From CAVSUR01 sp052143655 (lineage in GTDB: Bacteria; Actinomycetota; Actinomycetes; Streptosporangiales; Streptosporangiaceae), in contig JBKQSL010000205.1 of NCBI GenBank assembly GCA_052143655.1, positions 1 to 31,293 on the forward strand: DNA of 31,293 nucleotides, given 5' to 3'. Of this stretch, positions 24,768 to 31,293 are shown piece by piece. The notes beneath the pieces were generated by a model. It did no database searches and was not told where the DNA came from. It was given only the letters and a program-made list of their open reading frames with translations. Within the stretch, counting starts at the first letter, position 1, and each line of letters begins with the position of its first letter. The translations under genes and the position numbers were made by a program.

Positions 24768-25358
24768 GTGACGGCGGCCGAGTCCGGCGATGTGACCGGG
24801 CCGATCCGGCTGCCGGACAGCTTTACCGCGCGCGGGCCGCTCGGGTCGGCGGCGGCCTCGGTGTCGGAGGACTCCGAGTGGGCCGTAACCTCCTTCTATT
24901 CCGCGCATTACCGGTCGCTCGTCGGGGTAGCTACCTTGCTAGTGGGCGATTTCGCGACCGCGGAGGAAGTGGTGCAGGAGTCGTTCGTCGCCATGCACCA
25001 GCACTGGCGGCGGCTGCGGGACCGGGACCGGGCGCTGGCCTACCTCCGGCGCTCGGTCGTCAACCGTTCCACCTCCGTGCTGCGCCGCCGCGCGGTCGCG
25101 GCCCGCAAGGTCCCGCGGCCGATGCCGGACATGCCCAGCGCCGAGCACGGCGCATTCGCGCTGCTGGAGCGCACCTCGGTGATCGAGGCGCTGCGCGGCC
25201 TGCCGCAGCGGCAACTCCAGGCCGTGGTCCTGCGCTACTACGGTGACCTGTCCGAGGCACAGATCGCCACGATCATGGGAATCAGCGCCGGCAGCGTCAA
25301 GAGTCACATCTCGCGCGCCATGCAGTCGCTGAGGGCGACGCTGGAGCGCCAGGGATGA
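24768..25358 (+). CDS. ECF RNA polymerase sigma factor, SigE-family-like (copy 1)
   Basis: 196 residues. After a ~38-residue N-terminal extension, sigma region 2 (FYSAHYRSLVGVATLLVGDFATAEEVVQESF, about 43-110) and region 4 (VIEALRGLPQRQLQAVVLRYYGDLSEAQIATIMGISAGSVKSHISRAMQSLR, about 138-190) are complete, including the helix-turn-helix. This is the layout of the small actinobacterial SigE-type ECF group. It should direct RNA polymerase to a stress or envelope regulon, possibly including itself. GTG 24768 has GGAGG 4-5 nt upstream. The last codons overlap the next gene by ATGA, so its partner is co-translated. It is a close paralogue of the sigma gene at 26894, with near-identical N-termini (ESGDVTGPIRLPDS). 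Confidence 0.93.
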   Translation: MTAAESGDVTGPIRLPDSFTARGPLGSAAASVSEDSEWAVTSFYSAHYRSLVGVATLLVGDFATAEEVVQESFVAMHQHWRRLRDRDRALAYLRRSVVNRSTSVLRRRAVAARKVPRPMPDMPSAEHGAFALLERTSVIEALRGLPQRQLQAVVLRYYGDLSEAQIATIMGISAGSVKSHISRAMQSLRATLERQG

Positions 25359-26581
25359 ATACAGGCGACGGTGATTTCGAGGAGGTACTGAGCCGCGCGC
25401 TGCGGGACGCGGCCGACTCCTTTCATCCCGGCGACGGGCTGGAGAACATCCGTGCCCGGCTCACCCGGCCCCGCCCGCTGGTCATCGCATGGCTGGTCGC
25501 CACCTGGGAGGCAGTCGCCTGGCGGGTGCTTGCCGCCCTGCAGGCGCTGCGCGCCTGGCTGGAACCCGCGCTCGCCTGGCTCGGACAGCGGCTCGAAGTA
25601 CTCCGCCAGCGCCTGGCCGCGCAGCAGGGCCTGCCGGGCTGGGTGCACGGCAGCTGGCTGGCACCGGCGCTGTGCTCGGCCGGGGTGCTGATCATCGCTG
25701 CCTTCGGCACTGCCTCGGCGGTCACGCTGGCTCCCCTTCCCGACAAGGTCATCGGCACCACGGCCGCGCTGATCCTGCAGAACTTCGGCGGCGGCCCGTC
25801 GCCGGGCGGCAGCAACAGCCACCCGGCGATCGCCGGGCCGACACCGGCGAGCAGCACGGCGCCGGGCCGGGCGCCCGGCAGCCGCGCTCCGACCCTGGCG
25901 CCATGCGTCGGGTCACAATCCGGTCCAGCCGGCCTGACCAGCCCAGCCCGCTGCCGCAGCCAGTCAGCGTCGCCGGGAGCCAGCCGCGCCGCCGGCGCCA
26001 GCCCGGCCAGTTCCCCGAGCCCGTCCGCCCGCACCGCGCCGGCCGACTCGCCCTCCCCCAGCCCGACCCAGAGCCCCAGCACCAGCCCGAGCCCGAGCCC
26101 GAGCCCGAGCACCACCCCGAGCACGAGCCCGAGCCCGTCCGCCAGCCCGACCTCGACGCCGTGCCCGGGCGAGGGCGGCGCACCGCCCGACAATCCGGTC
26201 GCGCCGAGCCCGAGCCCCACCGGCACTTCCACTCCCTGCCCCAGCCCCACCGCGACTGGCAGCCCGAGCCCGACCGGCAGCCCCACCGCGAACTCCAGTC
26301 CCTCCCCCACGAGCAGCGCGAGCCCGCAGTCCTCGCTGGCCCCCAGCGCGACGACCAGCCCAGCCCTGCCCCGCCAGACGGCCAGCGTCGTGCTCGGCCA
26401 GGCCGCGGCCGCCAGCGCGCCGGCGAGCCGCACGGCGCGCCTGCGGGCCGCACGCTCGGCAACTGCCCGACGGCGGCTCAGGGCCCGGCACCGGGACCGG
26501 CGGGCGCACGCCAAGCGCGACGACGACGCCCGCCGGGGCACCCGCCCGATCGCTCACCTTCGATGGCCAGCACCGCTCTGA
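25355..26581 (+). CDS. Membrane protein with long Ser/Pro-rich extracytoplasmic stalk, sigma-factor partner
   Basis: 408 residues, starting by ATGA overlap with the sigma gene. The N-terminal ~100 residues are cytoplasmic (DGDFEEVLSRALRDAADSFHPGDGLENIRARL, then Trp/Leu-rich helices). One membrane span follows (LAPALCSAGVLIIAAFGTASAV, about 103-124), then ~200 residues of Ser/Pro/Thr repeats (residues ~200-340), ending in an Arg-rich tail of ~60 residues. Position and topology suggest it controls the sigma factor as an anti-sigma factor or sensor, but no zinc-binding HxxxCxxC motif of the ZAS type is visible, so the mechanism is unknown. The Arg-rich tail differs in character from the rest. 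A frame error in the repeat region could have created it, or it could be a cell-wall-binding end. Confidence 0.75.
   Translation: MNTGDGDFEEVLSRALRDAADSFHPGDGLENIRARLTRPRPLVIAWLVATWEAVAWRVLAALQALRAWLEPALAWLGQRLEVLRQRLAAQQGLPGWVHGSWLAPALCSAGVLIIAAFGTASAVTLAPLPDKVIGTTAALILQNFGGGPSPGGSNSHPAIAGPTPASSTAPGRAPGSRAPTLAPCVGSQSGPAGLTSPARCRSQSASPGASRAAGASPASSPSPSARTAPADSPSPSPTQSPSTSPSPSPSPSTTPSTSPSPSASPTSTPCPGEGGAPPDNPVAPSPSPTGTSTPCPSPTATGSPSPTGSPTANSSPSPTSSASPQSSLAPSATTSPALPRQTASVVLGQAAAASAPASRTARLRAARSATARRRLRARHRDRRAHAKRDDDARRGTRPIAHLRWPAPL
26041..26330 (+). repeat. Low-complexity Ser/Pro/Thr-coding repeat
   Basis: Imperfect hexamer repeats of the AGCCCG type, tightest at 26084-26110, encode SP and TSP units of the membrane protein stalk. 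Such tracts expand and contract by slippage and are prone to sequencing or assembly error. The opposite strand also stays open here, an artefact of the repeat. Confidence 0.8.
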
Positions 26582-26749
26582 GCAGCGATAAGACGACCGT
26601 CAGCGGCAGCGAGAGCGCAGGAGCCTTCCATAATGCTGATGCGATGACATAACGAATAAGAAGTACGAACGGGGCGATTCCTGGCGGGCTGGATGGGTCG
26701 GCCAAACGGCGCACTGACCAGATGCGAATGCGGATGGGAACGGATGGCA

Positions 26750-26842
26750 TCCGGGGGTAGACACACGCCGCTGCGGGGCCCAAGGTTGACCACATGGGGG
26801 CACGCAGGAGCAATAGTACAAAATATCAGATCTGCGCACGAA
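26750..26842 (+). promoter_or_regulatory. Conserved upstream block, copy 2 (before second sigma gene)
   Basis: This is the counterpart of 24623-24715, ending about 50 bp before the second sigma gene, as in copy 1. The core includes TTGACC (26786-26791), GGAGCAAT and AAATATCAGATC. Sequence downstream of the block diverges quickly, while the sigma coding region is again similar. This leaves a conserved island expected of a promoter, operator or leader element. The rest of the 312-bp gap (26582-26749) shows nothing else I can name. Confidence 0.65.
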
Positions 26843-26893
26843 CCACTGACGCCAGCCCGTCGGCGATAGCGACCCGCAGCGCGGTGAGGCGCG

Positions 26894-27481
26894 GTGACAA
26901 CGGCTGAGTCCGGCGATGTGACCGGACCGATCCGGCTGCCCGACAGCCTGTCGGCGCGCGGGTCGCTGGGGTCGGCGGCCGCGGTGTCGCGCGGCTCCGA
27001 GTGGGCGGTGACCGCGTTCTACGCGTCGCATTACCGTTCGCTGGTCGGGGTGGCCATCCTGCTGGTCGGAGATGTCGCTACCGCCGAGGAAGTAGTGCAG
27101 GACTCGTTCGTGGCCATGCACCAGGACTGGCTGCGGCTGCGCGACCCGGACCGGGCCGTCGCTTATCTCCGGCGCTCGGTCGTCAACCGGTCGCGCTCGG
27201 AACTGCGCCATCGCGCTGTCACGGTCCGCAAGGCGCCGCGGAACATGCCGGACATGCCCAGCGCCGAGCACGGCGCGATCGCGCAGATGGAGAGGTCGGC
27301 CGTGATCGCCGCCCTGCGGGGGCTGCCGCCGCGCCAGCGCCAGGCCGTGGTGCTGCGCTACTACGGGGACCTGACCGAATCACAGATCGCCGCGGTCATG
27401 GGCATCAGCATCGGCGGAGTCAAGGGCAACATCGCCCGCGCCATGGCATCGCTGCGCGCGACGCTGGAGCACGAGGAATGA
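26894..27481 (+). CDS. ECF RNA polymerase sigma factor, SigE-family-like (copy 2)
   Basis: 195 residues and a tandem paralogue of the sigma factor at 24768. Region 2 (FYASHYRSLVGVAILLVGDVATAEEVVQDSF) and region 4 (VIAALRGLPPRQRQAVVLRYYGDLTESQIAAVMGISIGGVKGNIARAMASLR) are intact. The recognition helix differs (GGVKGNIARA against GSVKSHISRA in copy 1), so promoter preference may have shifted. GTG 26894 has only a weak GAGG at 7 nt. It ends in ATGA with a short downstream frame, imitating the sigma/partner overlap of copy 1. The duplicated unit is offset by 2,126 bp. Confidence 0.92.
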   Translation: MTTAESGDVTGPIRLPDSLSARGSLGSAAAVSRGSEWAVTAFYASHYRSLVGVAILLVGDVATAEEVVQDSFVAMHQDWLRLRDPDRAVAYLRRSVVNRSRSELRHRAVTVRKAPRNMPDMPSAEHGAIAQMERSAVIAALRGLPPRQRQAVVLRYYGDLTESQIAAVMGISIGGVKGNIARAMASLRATLEHEE

Positions 27482-27714
27482 CTTCCCGTGACGGCGACCT
27501 CAATCCCCGGCGCAGCGCGTACGCCCGGATCCGTAAGCCCCCGATAGGCGGGCCGCCGCGGTCCGGGGCGCGAGCGCCGACGTTCGCGAGCCCGCACCCG
27601 GCCGCAGGCTTCGCGGCCCGCTCACCAGGTGTGCGGCGGCTTACGCGGGCGCCCGGTCAGGGGCACCGCTCTCGATCCACCGGTACACCCTGGAAATGCC
27701 CTCCGGCAGGCTGA
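27478..27714 (+). pseudogene. Probable vestige of a second sigma-partner gene
   Basis: This 78-codon frame starts by ATGA overlap with the sigma gene, exactly where copy 1 has its membrane partner. The start MTSRDGDLN recalls MNTGDGDFE of that partner, and an AYARIR element could correspond to ENIRARL. Then similarity ends, no membrane span is present, and the frame runs 74 bp into the opposite epimerase gene. The simplest reading is that the partner was lost by deletion, leaving its first codons. A new short protein is possible but unsupported. Confidence 0.45.
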
Positions 27715-28579
27715 CCTGCGCTGACCAGCCAAGGTCCTGCTCGGCCAGGCCTGCGGCCACGGCGCTGCGCTGCAGCTCGCCCGGACGATACTCGCCGAAG
27801 ACCGGCTGCACCGGCCGGCCCGCCGCCTCCCCGATCACCGCGACGAGATCCAGGACGCTGACCTCCCGGCCGGTGCCGATGTTCCAGACACCCGGGCGCC
27901 TGGCGTCGGCCGCCGCGGCGAAAGCGCGGGCGACGTCGCCCACATACACGTAATCGCGCGTCTGGGTGCCATCGCCGAAGATCGTCGGCGGCGTCCCGGC
28001 CAGGGCGGCGCTGCAGAAGATGGCGATCACGCCCGCGTCGCCGTCCGGGTCCTGCCGCGGGCCGTAGACGTTGGCCAGCCTGATCGCGGAGTGCCTCGTG
28101 CCGTGCAGCCGGTTGTACAGGCCGAGGTACTGCTCGGCGCAGTGCTTGGCCACCCCGTACGGCGATTCGGGCAGCGGCAGCACGTCCTCCCCGGAGGGGA
28201 TCGGAGCGTCCCGGCCGTATAGCGCCCCGCCCGAGGAAGCGAAGATCACCCGCGCGTCCGCGCGGCGGGCTGCCTCCAGAACGTTCACCGTGCCGACCAC
28301 GTTCGCCCGGGCGTCCGCCGCCGGGTCCGCCACCGACAGCCGGACGTCGATCTGGGCCGCCAGGTGGCAGACCAGGTCCGGCCGGATCCTCTCGAACTCC
28401 GCGATGAGCTCCGGGCCGTCGGTCACGCTCAGCTTGACGCAGGACACCCGGGGATCCAGCCGGGCCGGACGGCCGCGGGACAGGTCATCGATCGCGATCA
28501 CGGTGTCACCGCGGGCCAGGAAAATGTCGGTCAGGTGGGATCCGATAAACCCGGCACCGCCGGTGACAACTATTCGCAT
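27641..28579 (-). CDS. NAD-dependent sugar epimerase, UDP-glucose 4-epimerase (GalE)-like
   Basis: 312 residues of the extended SDR family. The NAD motif TGGAGFIGSH (6-15), IDDLSRG after the second strand (Asp binding the NAD ribose), HLAAQIDVR, ASSGGALYG, the catalytic YGVAK (141-145), RLANVYGPRQDP and the RDYVYVGDVA segment match UDP-glucose 4-epimerases and related enzymes of actinobacterial surface-glycan clusters. It would supply UDP-galactose or an epimerised amino sugar or uronate; the exact substrate cannot be read from the motifs. ATG 28579 has AGGA about 9 nt upstream. It lies outside the main cluster, transcribed towards the sigma genes, and its 3' end overlaps the vestigial frame at 27478-27714. 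Confidence 0.9.
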   Translation of the reverse strand: MRIVVTGGAGFIGSHLTDIFLARGDTVIAIDDLSRGRPARLDPRVSCVKLSVTDGPELIAEFERIRPDLVCHLAAQIDVRLSVADPAADARANVVGTVNVLEAARRADARVIFASSGGALYGRDAPIPSGEDVLPLPESPYGVAKHCAEQYLGLYNRLHGTRHSAIRLANVYGPRQDPDGDAGVIAIFCSAALAGTPPTIFGDGTQTRDYVYVGDVARAFAAAADARRPGVWNIGTGREVSVLDLVAVIGEAAGRPVQPVFGEYRPGELQRSAVAAGLAEQDLGWSAQVSLPEGISRVYRWIESGAPDRAPA

Positions 28580-28629
28580 AGCCGGATCCTACTGATTGGC
28601 GCAGTTAGCCAGCGTCAGAATCAGCCGTC

Positions 28630-28827
28630 TCATTGCCCTGATCGGCCGGGTGGACCGGCTTGGCCAGATTCTGCCTCATCCTTTTCGTCAGACTTGTGCC
28701 ACTTATGCCGCACGGGAGACCAGAAAGTGCAGTCACACAGCGCGCACTCGCTGCCGCCGCGGTAGTGGTAGTGCGCGCCGTGCTGGTGCGTGCACCGGCA
28801 CAGGTCCGCCGATTCCGGCGTCATCAT
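28630..28827 (-). CDS. Small Cys/His-rich protein, possible metal binder
   Basis: About 65 residues from the tandem ATGs at 28827/28824. The core CRCTHQHGAHYHYRGGSECALCDCTFW carries five Cys and four His in a pattern like C-x-C-x-H ... H-x-H ... C-x-x-C-x-C. From memory, small actinobacterial proteins share a CxC-H-HxHY-G-xCxxCxC pattern of this kind. It suggests a zinc or other metal knuckle, with unknown partner. The C-terminus is charged (HKWHKSDEKDEAES). There is no strong ribosome site at these ATGs, and the frame is open upstream to 28968, but the added residues are compositionally random. It is 50 bp upstream of the epimerase start on the same strand and may be co-transcribed. Confidence 0.55.
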   Translation of the reverse strand: MMTPESADLCRCTHQHGAHYHYRGGSECALCDCTFWSPVRHKWHKSDEKDEAESGQAGPPGRSGQ

Positions 28828-29794
28828 CGCGCTGCACCGCAGGCCAGGTCCAGTGCCATGGTCACAACCTCCCAGCTTCGCCAGTCCAGCCGTGACGCCG
28901 CGCAGCCAGCCCGGGTCCCTGCCGCGCTGCGCAGCGAGCCCCGCCTCTGCGCGCTGCCTGGCGGCCACAAGCGGAACCGCAGAAATAACAGGTAATATGC
29001 ACTAGGGAATATACCGAATGTGCCGCTGGCCTGATGTCATATCCGGCTTTCCGCCGGGCCGGTCCGGGCAAGGTCCGGGCAAGGCAAGAGCGGCAGTCCG
29101 GTGATGCTGCCCGGGGGCCACGGCCGCGCTCGGCGAGGATGGTGCGCGGGACGCGGACGCTGTCGGGCAGCGAGCCTCCGCCGCCGGGCGCCTGCGAATG
29201 GCCGTGACTTCGCACCTCGGCGGTCACCAGCCCGGCCCGGGCCGCGCGGATCCGGATCAGCGTGCCGGCGCCGGCGCCGCTTCCCCGCCCGCCGCCGGCG
29301 GTGCCGCCGTCGGCCGGCGGGGCGGCCGCCCGGCCGAGGACCGGCTCGTGCCGCCGGCCAGGAGACAGTAATGCCGATATGTCCGGTAATCACATTGCTC
29401 CGGATGAATGCCGGAAATTCATCGGCGCTTAATCTTTGCCGCCATTGCCGGTCAACTCGGTCGCTGGTTAGCGCGGGCCCGCCATCATCCCGGTCCGCCG
29501 TCCAAGCCGGTTGCGAGAAATATCCCCAGACTGCTCCGATCCGCCTTAGTACTCCAGCCGGACTTCCGGCTGGAGTACTAAGCTGGCATGCGTGGCGGAT
29601 CCGGCCTGGCGGGCCGCACCGGCTGCCATTGCACATCGGCCGGATGCACACCGGCCGTGTACTTTGTTACCAAGCACACCTGAAATGATCATCGGCCCGG
29701 GGCCGACTTCGCAGACGGCGGCCCGCAGCGAGAGCCGCCGGGGGCAGTTGCCGGACGCGGCCTGGCCTGGCACAGCTGGAATGGTTGCCTTCGC
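28828..29794. other. Long gene-free region between divergent genes
   Basis: About 970 bp without a supported gene. Long frames on both strands here (for example minus 29037-29651 and plus 29101-29688) are Arg/Gly/Pro-rich read-through of GC-rich DNA and have no homology. A direct repeat GGTCCGGGCAA occurs twice around 29068-29090. The main structure is the 38-nt perfect hairpin at 29545-29582. Promoters for the small protein/epimerase (left) and the beta-helix lipoprotein (right) must lie here, but I could not place them. Confidence 0.45.
29545..29582. repeat. Perfect 17-bp inverted repeat with 4-nt loop
   Basis: CTTAGTACTCCAGCCGG and its exact inverse complement flank the loop ACTT. The arms are mixed in base composition, unlike the surrounding GC-rich DNA. 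There is no U-tract after either arm and no gene ending nearby, so a terminator is unlikely. It lies 213 bp upstream of the beta-helix lipoprotein start. Options are a large operator, a structured RNA, or a mobile repeat or recombination site. Confidence 0.8.
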
Positions 29795-29836
29795 ATGATG
29801 CCCTTCAGACGAGCCATGATGCCCTTCAGACGAGCA
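29795..29836 (+). repeat. 21-bp tandem duplication over the start codon
   Basis: ATGATGCCCTTCAGACGAGC is repeated immediately (29795-29815 and 29816-29836, differing only at the last base). It gives four ATGs and the peptide MMPFRRA twice. Translation could begin in either copy. Confidence 0.9.
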
Positions 29837-31048
29837 CAGTCGGCCGGCCGGTCCGCGGCGCCGGCGCCGCGCAGTGACGACCGCGCGGCAGGACGGCCGG
29901 GGCGAGGGGCCACGCGGGCGGGTCGCCGCGGCTATGCCGCCGCGGCCGCGGCCGCGGCGGTGGCTGCGCTGGTCAGCGGCTGCAGCGTGGAGCATCATGC
30001 GGCGGATGGCGTGGTCCTCGCCAGCAGTACCGACGTGACCACCGTCACCTGCAAGAACGGCCCCGCGGATGCCAGCCGGGTGCAGCAGGCCATCGACTCC
30101 AGCCGGCCGGGCGCGCTGGTCCAGATCGGCGGCACCTGCCTGCTCGATCACGGCCTGCGGCTGCTGCCCGGCCGGACCTACAGCGGCGACAGCAGGACCG
30201 GGACGGTGCTCCGCCAGCACGCCAGCATGCCCTATGTCCTTGCGTCCGCCTCCTACACCGGCAACTCCGCCGCGACCGGGGCGCCGCTCAGCATCCGCCA
30301 GCTGACCGTCGCCTGCTCCGGGCGGGGCCGCACGAACGGCATCGTCATCCTCAACTGGCAGGCGGACGTCACCAACGTCGACGTCAGCAACTGCGGCGGC
30401 TCCGGGATCGTCGACACCGGCCGGACGGCGAGCGGCAGGCAGATCAGCAACACCAGCGTCAACAGCAGGTTTGAGAACAATTTCATCACCGGCAGCGGCG
30501 ACCACGGGTTCGCGGTTATCGACGGCGACAACTCCGTTACCGACGGGTACTTTGTTGATAATCAGGTGGCGCAAACCGGCGGCAGCGCGATCAGCCTGCA
30601 GAATTCCGCCGGGTGGACGATCACCGGAAACCATCTCTACGGAGACAACGGCGACGGAATCGTCGCGGAGCGGCTCTACGGCTCCACCATCTCCAACAAT
30701 TACATCGAAGATTTCGCCGGGCGGCGGCAGTCCGGTACGTGGTACGGCATCCTGGGCAGCGCGCAGGGCGGCTCCGGGTCCACGATCGACAGCAACAAGG
30801 TCTTCAACGACGCCGGCGAGCGGAGCGGCGCAGCGTATGTCTATATCGCGGTCACCCGCACCAACTACGGCACCGGCCATCTCGCCGTCACCGGGAACGT
30901 CATCGGCGGCGTCCGGCACAGCGACATCGGCCTGCAGTTCAGCGGCGGGACCCAGCGGCTGACCGTGGCCGTCTACGGGAACGACGTCAGCGGGGTCGGC
31001 ACCGTGCTCCAGCACGCACCGAGCGCGAAGGTTTCCCGCGGGGTCTGA
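29795..31048 (+). CDS. Right-handed parallel beta-helix lipoprotein
   Basis: 417 residues. A long basic N-terminus ends in RRGY and an all-Ala/Val hydrophobic core with lipobox VSGC (Cys 63), so the protein is probably a lipoprotein; the RR pair could mean Tat export. The rest has the rhythm of a right-handed beta-helix: SIRQLTVACSGRGRTNGIVILN, ADVTNVDVSNCGGSGIVDTG, NSRFENNFITGSGDHGFAVIDG, WTITGNHLYGDNGDGIV, STISNNYIEDF and NVIGGVRHSDIGLQFSG. Such folds are found in polysaccharide lyases, epimerases and binding proteins; no lyase catalytic set is identifiable. No clear ribosome site precedes ATG 29795 or the copy at 29816, and the n-region is longer than usual. The nearby glycan genes suggest action on surface polysaccharide. 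Confidence 0.8.
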   Translation: MMPFRRAMMPFRRAQSAGRSAAPAPRSDDRAAGRPGRGATRAGRRGYAAAAAAAAVAALVSGCSVEHHAADGVVLASSTDVTTVTCKNGPADASRVQQAIDSSRPGALVQIGGTCLLDHGLRLLPGRTYSGDSRTGTVLRQHASMPYVLASASYTGNSAATGAPLSIRQLTVACSGRGRTNGIVILNWQADVTNVDVSNCGGSGIVDTGRTASGRQISNTSVNSRFENNFITGSGDHGFAVIDGDNSVTDGYFVDNQVAQTGGSAISLQNSAGWTITGNHLYGDNGDGIVAERLYGSTISNNYIEDFAGRRQSGTWYGILGSAQGGSGSTIDSNKVFNDAGERSGAAYVYIAVTRTNYGTGHLAVTGNVIGGVRHSDIGLQFSGGTQRLTVAVYGNDVSGVGTVLQHAPSAKVSRGV

Positions 31049-31293
31049 GCCCGCGGCGGCGGCTCACGCCGGGGCGCCAGCCGGCCCGGCCCGGCGGCCA
31101 GCAGCGCCTGGCGCTCCGGGGCGTGTCCACAGGGGCCGGCCGCGCAGTACAGGTCCGGGCGCCTGAACGGAGCCGGTGCGCTGCCTGCCCCGGCCCGGGC
31201 GTGGCCGGAGCCGTCCTGGCGGGCCGACCCGTGGATCGGGCCGGCCCGCCAGGCACACCACGCCGGCCAGCGCAGGCTTACCCGGCCCGCGAG
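31049..31293. other. Gene-free GC-rich tail of the window
   Basis: No supported gene. The overlapping minus-strand frames are Pro/Arg/Gly-rich and continue from the antisense of the beta-helix gene. The hairpin at 31215-31253 is the only clear structure. Confidence 0.4.
31215..31253. terminator. Strong GC hairpin downstream of the beta-helix gene
   Basis: CCTGGCGGGCCG and CGGCCCGCCAGG pair perfectly, and after one mismatch CCCG/CGGG extends the stem to about 17 bp around a TGGAT loop. It lies 167 bp past the stop at 31048. It lacks a U-tract, as is common for actinobacterial terminators, so the call rests on position and stability. Confidence 0.45.

Noticed and set aside
26041..26330. Tandem hexamers considered as a possible repeat array or CRISPR
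   Set aside because: The units are 6 bp and in frame with a Ser/Pro stalk, and there are no spacers or cas genes. This is a coding low-complexity tract.
25423..26541. 372-codon minus-strand frame in the sigma-partner region
   Set aside because: It is the mirror of the Ser/Pro repeat (Gly/Leu and Gly/Trp repeats). The plus strand has the sigma-coupled start and a membrane span.
29037..29688. Long frames on both strands in the divergent gap
   Set aside because: They are Arg/Pro/Gly-rich low-complexity translations without ribosome sites or recognisable domains, and the two strands exclude each other.
29546..31015. 489-codon minus-strand frame opposite the beta-helix gene
   Set aside because: It reads as Val/Ala/Gly/Asp-rich text with no domain, is fully antisense to a gene with a lipobox and regular beta-helix repeats, and is kept open by GC-rich codon bias.

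Overview
The window is GC-rich DNA with GTG/TTG starts, strong GGAGG-type ribosome binding sites and many 4-bp start/stop overlaps. ECF sigma factors of the SigE type, Cys-anchored lipoproteins with Ala-rich signals, and Ser/Pro-rich stalks also fit a high-GC Actinomycetota. Genus cannot be assigned from the sequence alone. There are no rRNA, tRNA or CRISPR features.

Layout. (1) 1-5.0 kb, all minus strand: the N-terminal 943 residues of a secreted multidomain protein (N,N-dimethylformamidase beta-subunit-like domain, Ig-like domain, DUF4082, SbsA-type Ig) running off the left edge, a hexapeptide sugar N-acyltransferase, a single-span membrane protein and a lipoprotein. (2) 5.1-5.9 kb: a decayed IS701-like transposase with remnants of inverted ends. 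(3) 6.1-16.4 kb: a Wzx/Wzy-type exopolysaccharide locus with a GT-A glycosyltransferase, a Wzx-like flippase, a rhamnosyltransferase coupled to a glycosidase-like lipoprotein, a WbbL-like GT2, a polymerase whose C-terminus carries a second Wzz-like domain, and a stand-alone Wzz-like protein. (4) 16.6-20.3 kb: the complete dTDP-L-rhamnose pathway (rmlC on plus; rmlA, rmlB, rmlD on minus). (5) 20.6-24.3 kb: another GT2, a second, different transposase remnant, and the polyprenyl-phosphate sugar-1-phosphate transferase that would start the repeat unit, preceded by a good promoter with a palindrome. (6) 24.6-27.7 kb: two paralogous ECF sigma genes, each preceded by the same ~93-bp block. The first is coupled to a membrane protein with a Ser/Pro stalk; the second is followed only by a short vestige. 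(7) 27.6-31.3 kb: a GalE-like epimerase, a small Cys/His-rich protein, a long non-coding stretch with a perfect 17-bp hairpin, and a beta-helix lipoprotein.

How it works together (inference). The phosphotransferase loads the first sugar on undecaprenyl phosphate. The four glycosyltransferases, at least one or two using dTDP-rhamnose, extend it and the acyltransferase may decorate it. The flippase exports the repeat, and the Wzy-Wzz fusion with its Wzz partner polymerises it outside. The glycosidase-like and beta-helix lipoproteins may trim or bind the polymer at the surface. No BY-kinase (Wzc/CpsD) and no outer-membrane exporter are present, as expected for a monoderm except for the missing kinase.

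The most unusual items are the polymerase-copolymerase fusion, the twin sigma genes with duplicated control regions and unequal partners, and several perfect palindromes in gene-free DNA.
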